This document shows, in pieces, positions 25,561 through 34,310 of a DNA stretch of 64,000 nt; position 1 is the first letter of the stretch, and each line of letters starts with the position of its first letter. The notes beneath the pieces were generated by a model, which was not told the DNA's origin, did not search any database, and saw only the letters and a list, made by a program, of their open reading frames with translations. Origin of the DNA: Spirochaetota bacterium (GTDB lineage Bacteria > Spirochaetota > Spirochaetia > Sphaerochaetales > Sphaerochaetaceae); NCBI GenBank assembly GCA_023401595.1, contig JAEXDQ010000006.1, positions 1-64,000 of the forward strand, given 5' to 3'. The position numbers and the translations under genes were made by a program.

Positions 25561-26577
25561 ATGGCAAATCAGATAACGCTCAAAGAAATATCGATTCTTT
25601 CAGGCGTCTCTATTGCCACGGCCTCCAGATTCTTGGCGGACCCAAATCAAGTGAAGCCTTCCACCAGAAGGAAAATCGAAAACGCATTGAAAATTCACAA
25701 AGACCGACAAGGTAGAGGAAAATCCAATCTCATCGCTTTCGTCATCCCCGATATTTCAAATCCGTTTTTTCCACTTCTGTTAAAAGGTATAGAAAGCATT
25801 TCCCGATCCCAAGGATATACGCTCATCCTATGCAATTCAGAAGGGAGTGCAAACAATGAAGAAAAGATACTTGCGAATCTCCTTGATATCGATGTTGCAG
25901 GTATCGTATTCATCTGTGCAGGAGAACCAACTCGCACATTGATGGAAATTGTAAAAGACAATATAGTCCCATTGATCTTCCTTGATCGTATTCCAAATTT
26001 ATCGGGAATACAAACTGTAACAGCCGGAAATTTTGAAGGGATGTATCAATCAGCAAAATATCTTATCACTCTGGGCCATAGAAACATTCTGTACATAGGA
26101 GGCCCAGAGGAATTATCTACGGAACAGGAACGTTACAAAGGCTTTGAATCAGCCTATATCGACGCTGGACTATCCATTCAGCTAGTGAAGAAAATTCATG
26201 CGGGATACAGCAAGGACAACGCCTACTCACAGGTCAAGGCTCTCCTCGACATGGGAGATTTCCATCATTCCGCAATTTGCGCATCCAATGACCTGATGGC
26301 TTTCGGCGCATATAGCGCAATAACAGAACATCGACTCAGAGTTCCTGAAGACATCTCATTGATTGGATACGACGACCTACCTACCGCAGGACTTCTCAGA
26401 CTTACGACAATTCGACAACCGTTTGAGGAGATGGGCAGAACCGCCATGCTTCAGTTGGCTTCAGCGATAGCGGATCCCTATCTTCCCAAGAAAGATCTCG
26501 TTCTCTCAACAAGTATCATACTGCGAAATTCCTGTCAGGCCATATTTTCCGGCGACCGAGATGGACTCACACAGTAA
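25561..26577 (+). CDS. LacI-family transcriptional regulator of the nucleoside island
   Basis: 338 residues from the ATG at 25561 (AAAGGAG upstream; the longer frame starts in AT-rich leader). The DNA-binding helix-turn-helix is ITLKEISILSGVSIATASRF at residues 5-24, followed by the hinge helix. The periplasmic-binding-protein-like sensor domain starts at LIAFVIPDISNPFFPLLLKG and includes AICASNDLMAFGAYSA. The usual ASxxTVSR is changed to GVSIATASRF. It is divergent from the ABC/nucleoside hydrolase operon, which it most likely represses. Confidence 0.94.
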   Translation: MANQITLKEISILSGVSIATASRFLADPNQVKPSTRRKIENALKIHKDRQGRGKSNLIAFVIPDISNPFFPLLLKGIESISRSQGYTLILCNSEGSANNEEKILANLLDIDVAGIVFICAGEPTRTLMEIVKDNIVPLIFLDRIPNLSGIQTVTAGNFEGMYQSAKYLITLGHRNILYIGGPEELSTEQERYKGFESAYIDAGLSIQLVKKIHAGYSKDNAYSQVKALLDMGDFHHSAICASNDLMAFGAYSAITEHRLRVPEDISLIGYDDLPTAGLLRLTTIRQPFEEMGRTAMLQLASAIADPYLPKKDLVLSTSIILRNSCQAIFSGDRDGLTQ

Positions 26578-26608
26578 AACAGATATGGCAATCGATACTG
26601 ATCACACC

Positions 26609-27523
26609 CTACTTAGACAGGATGTCCGCCTTGCGCTCCAATAGTTCGTCGCAGGTCAACCTCCGTTGCACATATTCCACGCCAAGACGATCGACCATAT
26701 TGCCGAAACGCTCCCCCGCCAGCCCCTCGCTCTTGAACAGCAGCAACGCTTTCTCGATCATGTCCAAAGCCTCGGCCTTCGTGTACAGCCCTTGGAGGCT
26801 CGTACCCATACGAATCTGTTTTCCCCACCGTCCGCCGACATATATCCTGAACAGCGTCTCCTTTCTGGCGACGGCCTTGAACGGACAATTTCCGACACAT
26901 CTGCCGCAATTATTGCAGACCGAGGGATCGATGGAGACCTTTCCATCGGCAGAACGCTTTACCGCATGCATCGGACAGTTCATTTCAACCTGGCATTTCC
27001 GACAAGTCTTGCAGACCGCTTCATCGAGAACCGGAACAGCCTGGCCTACGATTCCAAAATCATTTATATCGGGCTTCACGCAATTGTTGGGGCATCCGCC
27101 GCAGGCGATCTTAAACTTATGAGGCAGCGCGATATTGTGGTAGCCCTCATAGAAACGTTCATGAATCTCCGCGCAGAGGCCTTGGGTGTCATACAGACCG
27201 AACACGCAAGTGGAGCCTTTGCAACAGACGACGGGACGAACCTTCGCCCCGGTACCGCCGGTAACCATGCCCTCCCGGGCGATGTATTCCTGAAATTTCG
27301 GAATATCGTTGAAATGGATGCCGGGAAACTCAATCGTCATACGGCTTGTGAACGCCATGGTACCGTCGCCGAACTTCTCGGCCGCTTCACAGGCGCATTG
27401 CATCTGCTTCGCGGACAAGGTACCGTTCCCGGTCACGACCCGGCCCGAAAACATGTCGGTCCCTCGATTGAGCAGGAACCCCTCGCCCTTCACCCTCTTG
27501 ATCTCTTTTGGATCGATAGCCAT
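26609..27523 (-). CDS. siroheme/[4Fe-4S] sulfite-reductase-like protein (AsrC-like)
   Basis: 304 residues. The coupled siroheme and [4Fe-4S] ligands are CCKGSTCVFG (about residue 99) and CGGCPNNC (about 142), as in nitrite/sulfite reductases. A two-cluster ferredoxin insert follows: CKTCRKCQVEMNCP and CNNCGRCVGNCP. This layout matches the anaerobic sulfite reductase subunit C and related short reductases. No AsrA or AsrB gene is adjacent, so the electron donor must come from elsewhere. Divergent from a LysR regulator. Ribosome site GGGGGAG. It could act on sulfite, nitrite or another small oxyanion. Confidence 0.87.
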   Translation of the reverse strand: MAIDPKEIKRVKGEGFLLNRGTDMFSGRVVTGNGTLSAKQMQCACEAAEKFGDGTMAFTSRMTIEFPGIHFNDIPKFQEYIAREGMVTGGTGAKVRPVVCCKGSTCVFGLYDTQGLCAEIHERFYEGYHNIALPHKFKIACGGCPNNCVKPDINDFGIVGQAVPVLDEAVCKTCRKCQVEMNCPMHAVKRSADGKVSIDPSVCNNCGRCVGNCPFKAVARKETLFRIYVGGRWGKQIRMGTSLQGLYTKAEALDMIEKALLLFKSEGLAGERFGNMVDRLGVEYVQRRLTCDELLERKADILSK

Positions 27524-27609
27524 TCTTCTCCCCCAAATATTCTGAACGCGATTTGTGCAGTATAGGGATTGCGCATTATAAAGTAAATGCTATTATTTTC
27601 ATAATACTC

Positions 27610-27625
27610 ATGTATGAACATACAT
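27610..27625. promoter_or_regulatory. candidate LysR operator
   Basis: ATGTATG-AA-CATACAT is a 16-bp inverted repeat with perfect 7-bp arms in the 142-bp gap between the divergent reductase and LysR genes. Its T-N11-A content fits LysR-type sites. The upstream TAAAGTAAATGCTATTATTTTC on the reductase side may hold that gene's promoter. Confidence 0.55.
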
Positions 27626-27665
27626 ATGATGAACGGCGGTTCAAACGCCGGCTCAGGAGGATGAC

Positions 27666-28577
27666 ATGACGTTGCGAGAGCTTCAGATTTTTCAAGCGGT
27701 GGCTGAATCCGGCAGGATGAGCGCGGCCGCGGCGCAACTCGATATCGCCCAGCCGACGGTCAGTCATGTCATCGCGAACATCGAAGCGGACTATGGCGTA
27801 CAATTGTTTGAACGGCTGTCGAAACGACTGTACATAACCCCTGACGGACGCCAGTTGTCGGGCTACGCGAAGAATATCCTTTCCATGTTCGCGGAAATGG
27901 AAGCGAACATCGGCTCCGGCACAGTACCGCGGCCGTTGCGTATCGGGGCGACGATCACGATAGGGAGCAGCATCCTGGCGGGAATCATCACCCGTTTCGA
28001 ACAATCCCATCCGGGTTGCAAAGCCTCGGTTTTCGTAGACAACACCTCCATGATCGAACAGAAACTCCTTTGCGACCAGCTTGACGTCGCATTGGTGGAG
28101 GGAACGACATACAGCAAGGAGCTGATAACGAAGCCGGTCTTCAAAGACACCCTCGTACTTGTCTGCGGTCGGAAACATCCGTATGCGAACCGACGCACGA
28201 TCAAGGCGCAGGACCTCGATGGGCAACCGTTCATACTCAGGGAACCGGGCAGCGGCACTAGGGCGAGGTTTGAACAATATCTGGAGGAGCATGGAATCAG
28301 CGTCGAGGAAAAATGGGTATGCCACAGTTCCGACGCGATACTCCATGCGGTAGCCAACGGCCAAGGCATGACGGTGATATCCTACAGGCTGGCAGAACGG
28401 CAGCTTCTCTCAGGCGAACTACGTCTCTTGGAATTGCCGGACGCCGATTTCAGCCGGACGTTCAAGCTCGTCCATCACAAGGACAAATACATCACGATGC
28501 CGCTCGAACGCTTGATCAGCCAATTGGAGACGTCGCGGGCCGATGAATCATCACCCTCGTTGGAACCGGAAGAATAA
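27666..28577 (+). CDS. LysR-family transcriptional regulator
   Basis: 303 residues, typical length. The N-terminal winged helix is MTLRELQIFQAVAESGRM then AAAQLDIAQPTVSHVIANIE. The effector domain from about residue 90 resembles the CysL/CysB branch (REPGSGTRARFEQYL near 190). A GGAGGAT site precedes the ATG. It is divergent from the sulfite-reductase-like gene, so control of that gene is likely. Confidence 0.93.
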   Translation: MTLRELQIFQAVAESGRMSAAAAQLDIAQPTVSHVIANIEADYGVQLFERLSKRLYITPDGRQLSGYAKNILSMFAEMEANIGSGTVPRPLRIGATITIGSSILAGIITRFEQSHPGCKASVFVDNTSMIEQKLLCDQLDVALVEGTTYSKELITKPVFKDTLVLVCGRKHPYANRRTIKAQDLDGQPFILREPGSGTRARFEQYLEEHGISVEEKWVCHSSDAILHAVANGQGMTVISYRLAERQLLSGELRLLELPDADFSRTFKLVHHKDKYITMPLERLISQLETSRADESSPSLEPEE

Positions 28578-28707
28578 TAAGACGACGACTTCTTCTCAAT
28601 CCCACTAGGCGGCGGCGATATCTATCCGTTATAGTGGAAAGCGACCAAGCTTGGTATTTCGGCAACAGGGGCAAGAGCAAGGACAACGGAATCGGAGGGA
28701 CGGGACA

Positions 28708-29589
28708 ATGAAATGCGCGACAGTAGCGATCATAGGTAGACCATCGTCAGGGAAATCGACCCTGCTCAACACCATCTGCGAAATGAAGGTGTCCATCACC
28801 GCCGCGACGCCGCAGACCACCCGCAACGCGATACGGGGCATCTATACCGACCAGCGGGGGCAGCTGATCTTCACCGATACCCCCGGCTATCATCTTTCCG
28901 ACCAGACGCTCAACAAGCGGCTCCAGGATATCGCCGTCAGCTCCTTAGGGGATTCCGACGCGGTGCTATATCTGATCGACGCGACCAGGGCGCCGGGCAA
29001 GGAAGAAGAGGCGATCGCCGACATGCTCGCCAAGGTGAAGCCCCCCGTCATCTGCTGCATCAACAAGCAGGACATCCTTACATCCATGCAGATCGATGAA
29101 GCCAAGAGCTTCATCAAGACGAAACTGCCTGCGGTTCCCGTTCTCGTCGCCTCGGCGAAAAACGACGAGGGGGTGGATGAAGTCCTGATCGAATTGTTCA
29201 AGCTGGCGCCGGAAGGGGATCTTCTCTATGGAGAGGACGCTTATACCGACCAACCGATCGAGTTCCGGATTTCCGAGATCATCAGGGAAAAGGCCATCAA
29301 CAGTGTTTCTGAAGAGGTCCCCCACGCTATCTACGTAGAAGTCGCCGATCTGGAGTACCAGGAGGCGGAAAACACGGTATGGGTACGCGCGTTCATTATT
29401 GTCGAACGGGAGACGCAGAAAGGTATAGTGGTCGGCAAAGGCGGCGAAGGCATCAAAAAGATACGGATCGCCTCATTCAAGGAAATCAAACGGCTGTTCC
29501 CCGGCAGAAAGGTCAACTTGGACCTCAGGGTCAAGGCACAGCCGAAGTGGCGGACCAACAGCATCGTGCTGGACAGGATATTGAAATAG
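28708..29589 (+). CDS. era: GTPase Era, ribosome assembly factor
   Basis: 293 residues from the ATG at 28708, preceded by CGGAGGG. The GTPase motifs are in order: G1 GRPSSGKST (note SSG instead of the common NVG), G2 TTRNAIRG, G3 DTPGYH, G4 NKQD and G5 SAKND. A KH RNA-binding domain follows with VVGKGGEGIKKI near residue 240. Era binds the 3' end of 16S rRNA during small-subunit maturation and acts at the membrane/cytoplasm. Stands alone after the LysR gene. Confidence 0.97.
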   Translation: MKCATVAIIGRPSSGKSTLLNTICEMKVSITAATPQTTRNAIRGIYTDQRGQLIFTDTPGYHLSDQTLNKRLQDIAVSSLGDSDAVLYLIDATRAPGKEEEAIADMLAKVKPPVICCINKQDILTSMQIDEAKSFIKTKLPAVPVLVASAKNDEGVDEVLIELFKLAPEGDLLYGEDAYTDQPIEFRISEIIREKAINSVSEEVPHAIYVEVADLEYQEAENTVWVRAFIIVERETQKGIVVGKGGEGIKKIRIASFKEIKRLFPGRKVNLDLRVKAQPKWRTNSIVLDRILK

Positions 29590-29908
29590 TCCGCCAGCGT
29601 TCGCCTTTCGTCAGAACAGGGCGACGGAGCGCATAAAAAGTTCCATGCCGTCCGGCAATACCCCATACGGATATTCCCGATGGGCGTCCCGACACTGGCG
29701 GTTCCACATGGGCAATCTCGGACAGGATATAGCATAAGAAGATTACCTGCGTAAGAAAACCATCATGAATGACGGAAGAACAAACAGGTCCAGTCGCCTC
29801 TGCCGCGAACAGAACTTCCTGCATATGTCTCTTCACCAAACCACCTACAATTTTTCACATTTATTTTCTTGACAGCTATGTTCCCTCATGTTACCGTATG
29901 ACATAATC
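29590..29908. other. intergenic region upstream of the NADAR cassette
   Basis: No supported gene. TTGACA occurs at about 29869 and is followed 17 bp later by TACCGT, a possible weak promoter reading toward the NADAR gene. Confidence 0.4.
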
Positions 29909-29926
29909 AATTTGATATAACAAATT
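29909..29926. promoter_or_regulatory. inverted repeat upstream of NADAR gene
   Basis: AATTTG-ATATAA-CAAATT is an inverted repeat with perfect 6-bp arms. It lies about 95 bp before the NADAR start. It could be an operator for the GntR/UTRA regulator at 38018 or another protein. Confidence 0.4.
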
Positions 29927-30021
29927 CATTATACAACATTTTGCAACAAGATATCCGGCGAAGCGTTTCCAAAAAGAATAGAAAGCGAAGTCGGTACTTA
30001 CAGGGGACAAGGGGCGATGAG

Positions 30022-30468
30022 ATGAACGAAATCCGATTCTATTGCGAAGCTGACGAAAACGGCTATCTTTCCAACTATTGGCCGGTAGACATTCTGATCG
30101 ACGGCAAGATATGGCGTTCCACGGAACATTATTACCAAGCGCAGAAAACGATTGATCCCGCATTCATGGAGAAAATCAGACAGGCGCCGACAAGCGACGA
30201 CGCAAAGAAGCTTGGGAACAGCCCCGCATGCCAATATCGCTCCGACTGGGAAAATTGGAAGGTAGAAGCCATGAGAACCGCGATTACCGCGAAATTCACC
30301 CAACATGAGGATCTGAAGGCCCAGTTGCTCGCCACCGGAGACAGTGTATTGCTTGAAGATTCCAAAACGGACTATTACTGGGGTATCGGCGCGGACGGTT
30401 CAGGAAAGAGCATGCTGGGTAAAATGCTGATGGAACTCCGACAAACCCTGCGCACGCAGGACAAGTGA
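30022..30468 (+). CDS. NADAR-family (YbiA/DUF1768) N-glycosidase-like protein
   Basis: 148 residues from the ATG at 30022 (AAGGGG upstream). It follows the NADAR pattern closely: FYCEADENGYLSNYWPV at the N-terminus, IWRSTEHYYQAQKT (about residue 34), RSDWENWKVEAMRTAI, KFTQHEDLKAQLLATGD and the final DYYWGIGADGSGKSMLGKML. Characterised relatives cleave N-glycosidic bonds of riboflavin intermediates or remove ADP-ribose adducts. Here it heads a transporter cassette, so a role in salvaging or detoxifying a nucleotide-like compound is possible (inference). The next gene starts 83 nt downstream. Confidence 0.9.
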   Translation: MNEIRFYCEADENGYLSNYWPVDILIDGKIWRSTEHYYQAQKTIDPAFMEKIRQAPTSDDAKKLGNSPACQYRSDWENWKVEAMRTAITAKFTQHEDLKAQLLATGDSVLLEDSKTDYYWGIGADGSGKSMLGKMLMELRQTLRTQDK

Positions 30469-30550
30469 ACAAACGACAGGCAATATTCGGCGTCCATCAG
30501 AGAAAACCGTCGAAACCGCGCCACAAGGGCCAAAGAAAAGGGGGCGGAAC

Positions 30551-32356
30551 ATGAACGATGAAATCATGAACCTTGAACATAACGAAGGTATCAACCGCTT
30601 CATCCAGCTGACATACATGACGCTATGCAGTTCAGGGCCGATTCCCTTGCAGCGGCTTGAAAGTACGTACAAGGGAATGGAATGTTCTATCCATGAATTC
30701 GCCTCCACCGACAAATTCGACATAGTGGCGTTTCAATATGTTTGTTCAAGGCTCCCCATCTGTATCTTCTCCGCCCGGAACATCCTGTTCGGACAGAGCG
30801 AAAGCTTTTTGGAAGAGAGCGGCGTCCCTATGTCGGCCTGGACGGAAGTGTATGCGAAATCACGCAGACGGCGCTATCTGTTTGACGGCAACGATACGTT
30901 GATCGCTTTCCTCGCCAGCAAGTCGGACCTTGACGATGTTATTCCATCGTTGCTCGCCCTCCAGATTGAATGGAACAAATGCAATCGGCTGCTACGCAAG
31001 GCGGGCTACACCTACCCGCACAACTTGCCTTTGGATCCTGACGGACTCGCGGCTCTTGCGACGGAATTCGCTCATGCGGCGGGAATCTCAGAACAACAAG
31101 GAATCAAGTTGTTCGGACTGTTCGGCGGCTCGCTACCTGTCGTACTTGAAGCTCTCGCCACCCGGCGATGCGACCTGTACGTCCAGAACTATGAGGCTTC
31201 ATACTGCCGATATCGCAAGGAAACCGAAATCTGGTGGAAGCATATACAGGAGAAGTGTCCAGATATTGAACGACGGCCTGTATATTTCGTCTCGTCGAAC
31301 ACACACAGCCTGATCAACGTCCTCAGCGGCTTCGCTGAACGGAACGAGACGGAAATCATCACATTCGCAAAGTCGAGGGAAGACCTGCTCCATCTTGCGG
31401 AAATGTATCGTGACACCAGTGTGCCAGCCAGGCGCAAGCAGAATATTCTGTATTACCTGCTGATGAAATATGAGGCGTTGTCGGTCAATGGGGCACAGGT
31501 GACGCAACGAAGAATCGCCTATGAAAAACAGGTGGGAATCATCCGCATCGCAAGCACGAAAACCCTTGACGTGCCGACTCAAATCATAGACTTGGAAAAA
31601 CTCATGAAGGAGACGGACAGCCGTCAGACGGGCATCAACCTGCCGCAAAGCATCAAGAACACATCCGCTATGATTCTGAACATCGATTACCCGCTTGGGC
31701 GTACCGCATATTTCATTCTCAACAAAATCGCCGAACACGTGGAAAAAATCCTGGGGATTTATGTGATAGGCAAAGCAGCTTCGCTATTCGCCGACCGAGG
31801 AGACATATTGATTCCGTCCTTTATCTTCGACCAGCATACAAGAAACCAATATTATTTTCCCAACTGCATTACCGCCGAGGATGTAACGCCGTTCATGGAT
31901 ACTAGAATCCACGGAGTCTACGACAACCAGAAGGCCGTCACGGTCCTTGGAACGTTTTTGCAAAACAAAAGGATGCTGAATGACCTTCTGCTTGCAGGAA
32001 TCACAGACCTTGAGATGGAGGCGGGACCATATCTCGCGGCGATCTACGAACTGACGCATCCCAAACGCTATCCTGAAAATGAAACGATTACCATGAACAA
32101 TATCGGGCTGGATATCGGTATCGTCCATTATGTATCAGACAACCCGTTGAGCGACCATCGTCTCGATACCAGTTTGGAAACTGACGGTATCGATGCGACG
32201 TATGCCTGCACAAGGGCAGTGCTGAGGAAAATAACGATGAGCCTCATCAATGACGCTGGAGCGAACGGGGGAAAAGATGAGAACACAGTCTGTCATGACC
32301 TTTTTCCATCCTTGCGAAATAATGCGGGATGGCGGCAAGGGAGAGAAACTGAATGA
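30551..32356 (+). CDS. uncharacterised protein with phosphorylase-like C-terminal motif
   Basis: 601 residues, no signal peptide and no membrane segment. I recognise no named family with certainty; it resembles the DUF6909 group from memory. Residues 1-330 are a helical region without known motifs. Residues 370-560 carry a likely nucleoside-phosphorylase-like domain: YVIGKAASLFADRGDILIPS (about 395-415) resembles the GSCGAI...GDIVI part of that fold, and GITDLEMEAGPYLAAIYE (about 480-497) resembles its substrate-binding MEA motif. The stop overlaps the next permease start by 4 nt, so it belongs to the transporter operon. Function unknown; nucleoside or base salvage is a hypothesis. Confidence 0.7.
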   Translation: MNDEIMNLEHNEGINRFIQLTYMTLCSSGPIPLQRLESTYKGMECSIHEFASTDKFDIVAFQYVCSRLPICIFSARNILFGQSESFLEESGVPMSAWTEVYAKSRRRRYLFDGNDTLIAFLASKSDLDDVIPSLLALQIEWNKCNRLLRKAGYTYPHNLPLDPDGLAALATEFAHAAGISEQQGIKLFGLFGGSLPVVLEALATRRCDLYVQNYEASYCRYRKETEIWWKHIQEKCPDIERRPVYFVSSNTHSLINVLSGFAERNETEIITFAKSREDLLHLAEMYRDTSVPARRKQNILYYLLMKYEALSVNGAQVTQRRIAYEKQVGIIRIASTKTLDVPTQIIDLEKLMKETDSRQTGINLPQSIKNTSAMILNIDYPLGRTAYFILNKIAEHVEKILGIYVIGKAASLFADRGDILIPSFIFDQHTRNQYYFPNCITAEDVTPFMDTRIHGVYDNQKAVTVLGTFLQNKRMLNDLLLAGITDLEMEAGPYLAAIYELTHPKRYPENETITMNNIGLDIGIVHYVSDNPLSDHRLDTSLETDGIDATYACTRAVLRKITMSLINDAGANGGKDENTVCHDLFPSLRNNAGWRQGRETE

Positions 32357-33294
32357 AACAAAAACATAAGGAAACCTCCTTGACGGGACGGATGGCGCGC
32401 CCGCTTCAGGGGAAATACAAGAGACAGGAATTGTTGACGGCGACATTGTTTCTACTCCCCGCTTTTTCCATCTTCATTGTATTCAAGTATATCCCGCTTC
32501 TGGACAACTTCAGGGTCAGCCTGACGTCGTGGAATCTTTTTTCTCCCACGAAACGGTTCGTCGGCCTGCAGAACTTCAAGAACATCCTGACTTCGGACAC
32601 CTTCTGGCAGGTACTCAAGAACACGTTGTTCTATACCTTCTGGTCTACAGTGATATCAATGATGATCGGATTCTTCATGGCGATACTCCTGTTCAACAGG
32701 AAAAGCTGGGGTTCTAAAATCCTCAAGACCCTGTTCTTTGTTCCGAATATCACGACAGCCAGTGCTGTCGCCATCCTCTGGATATGGATATTCGACCCTG
32801 ATTTTGGACTTTCCGGCCAGTTGTTCAACCTCCTGGGAAAACAAAGTCCCCGCTGGTTGTTGACGCCGGGCTACGCGATGTGGATTGTCATCTCGCTTTC
32901 CGTCTGGAGAAGCATCGGTTACGTCATGTTGATCTACAGCAGCGGTCTAGCGGGAATCAATGATGAGATATACGAGTCGGCAAAGATTGACGGGGCAAGC
33001 TCATGGCAACAGATTACCCGTATCACCCTTCCATTACTTGCGCCGACTACCTATTTCCTATTGATGACTTCATTCATCCAGGCGATGCAGGTATTCGACA
33101 TCGTATCGGTCATGACGGGCGGAGGTCCGTTCAACAGTACGAACGTGCTAAACCTCTATATCTATCAAACAGCGTTCGCACGTTCAAGGGCGGGCTACGC
33201 CGCGGCGCTTTCAGTAATCCTGTTCTTCATGCTGCTGATCTGTACGATCATCCAGCGCAGATTCTCCGCGATGAGAGGTGACGCAAATGCATGA
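32353..33294 (+). CDS. ABC transporter permease (MalF/CUT1 type)
   Basis: 313 residues. A charged N-terminal tail of about 30 residues precedes the first membrane segment (TLFLLPAFSIFIVFKYIPLL). Six hydrophobic segments and the EAA loop EIYESAKIDGASSWQQITRI near 220. Its ATG overlaps the stop of the 601-aa protein (ATGA) and its end overlaps the second permease, so the three are translationally coupled. Confidence 0.93.
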   Translation: MKQKHKETSLTGRMARPLQGKYKRQELLTATLFLLPAFSIFIVFKYIPLLDNFRVSLTSWNLFSPTKRFVGLQNFKNILTSDTFWQVLKNTLFYTFWSTVISMMIGFFMAILLFNRKSWGSKILKTLFFVPNITTASAVAILWIWIFDPDFGLSGQLFNLLGKQSPRWLLTPGYAMWIVISLSVWRSIGYVMLIYSSGLAGINDEIYESAKIDGASSWQQITRITLPLLAPTTYFLLMTSFIQAMQVFDIVSVMTGGGPFNSTNVLNLYIYQTAFARSRAGYAAALSVILFFMLLICTIIQRRFSAMRGDANA

Positions 33295-34174
33295 CGGCTA
33301 TACAGAACACACGGACATCCAACCCCAAAAGAATATCCTCCAGGATATCGCAGGACTGACGGGAAAAATCCTCGCAGGAATGTTTCTCTTTTTGATCACT
33401 ATCGTCGTCGTTGCGCCGTTTCTCTGGATGATTATCACCAGCCTACAACCCTCTTCCGCAGCGGTGCTGACACGTCCGTTGAAACTGCCGATTCCACCGG
33501 CCTTGGGCAATTTTGCGAAGGCTTGGACCGTGGAACCATTCGGAATCTATGCGTTCAACAGCCTGTTCACTTCAATTTCCGCAACCCTGCTCCAACTGTT
33601 CACGGCGATTCTGGCGGCCTATGCGTTCACTTATCTCCATTTTCCAGGCAAGAACGTACTGTTCATGCTCGTACTCGCCGTACTGATGATGCCCACCCAG
33701 GTAGCGATCATACCGTTGTATTCGATCATGTCGAAGCTCAACTGGCTCGATACCTTCAGAGGGCTGATCATTCCTTTCGCCGTCGATGCCTATGGAGTGT
33801 TCCTGATAAAACAAAACTTCGGGACGATACCCAAGGATTACTTCGAAGCGGCGAGGATAGAAGGTGCCGGCCATGTGCGCATCGCATTCCAAATCATGAG
33901 TTACCTGGCGAAACCTTCCCTGATAGCCTATGCGATCATGGCTCTGAAATGGCGATGGAACGACTACTTCTGGGTATTGATCATGACAAGCAGCGTCAAC
34001 CGTCGCACGATGCCGGTGGGAATCGTCATGATGAAGGAAGTCAACGACGGAGGCACCCAGTGGCATTTGCTGATGGCGGCCACGATCTTCGTCCTGCTTC
34101 CGATGATCATCCTCTACCTTTGCCTGCAGAAGTATTTCACCAACGACTACATGAAGGGAGGACTGAAAGGATGA
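33287..34174 (+). CDS. ABC transporter permease (MalG/CUT1 type)
   Basis: 295 residues from the ATG at 33287, chosen over a GTG three codons earlier because AGAGGTG lies at good distance. Six membrane segments; EAA loop DYFEAARIEGAGHVRIAFQI near 190. The C-terminal LQKYFTNDYMKGGLKG is family-typical. Partner of the preceding permease. Confidence 0.93.
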   Translation: MHDGYTEHTDIQPQKNILQDIAGLTGKILAGMFLFLITIVVVAPFLWMIITSLQPSSAAVLTRPLKLPIPPALGNFAKAWTVEPFGIYAFNSLFTSISATLLQLFTAILAAYAFTYLHFPGKNVLFMLVLAVLMMPTQVAIIPLYSIMSKLNWLDTFRGLIIPFAVDAYGVFLIKQNFGTIPKDYFEAARIEGAGHVRIAFQIMSYLAKPSLIAYAIMALKWRWNDYFWVLIMTSSVNRRTMPVGIVMMKEVNDGGTQWHLLMAATIFVLLPMIILYLCLQKYFTNDYMKGGLKG

Positions 34175-34310
34175 CCCGCACCGCTTCCGACCATCATGCA
34201 GAATACAAAGTCTTGGCGGCGAAACCAACCCCCGCCAAAAACGATCCTGTTAACGACACCTCTTCGAGGTTTTGTCCAGTCATAGTTTCATGAACAAGGA
34301 GATATCAACC

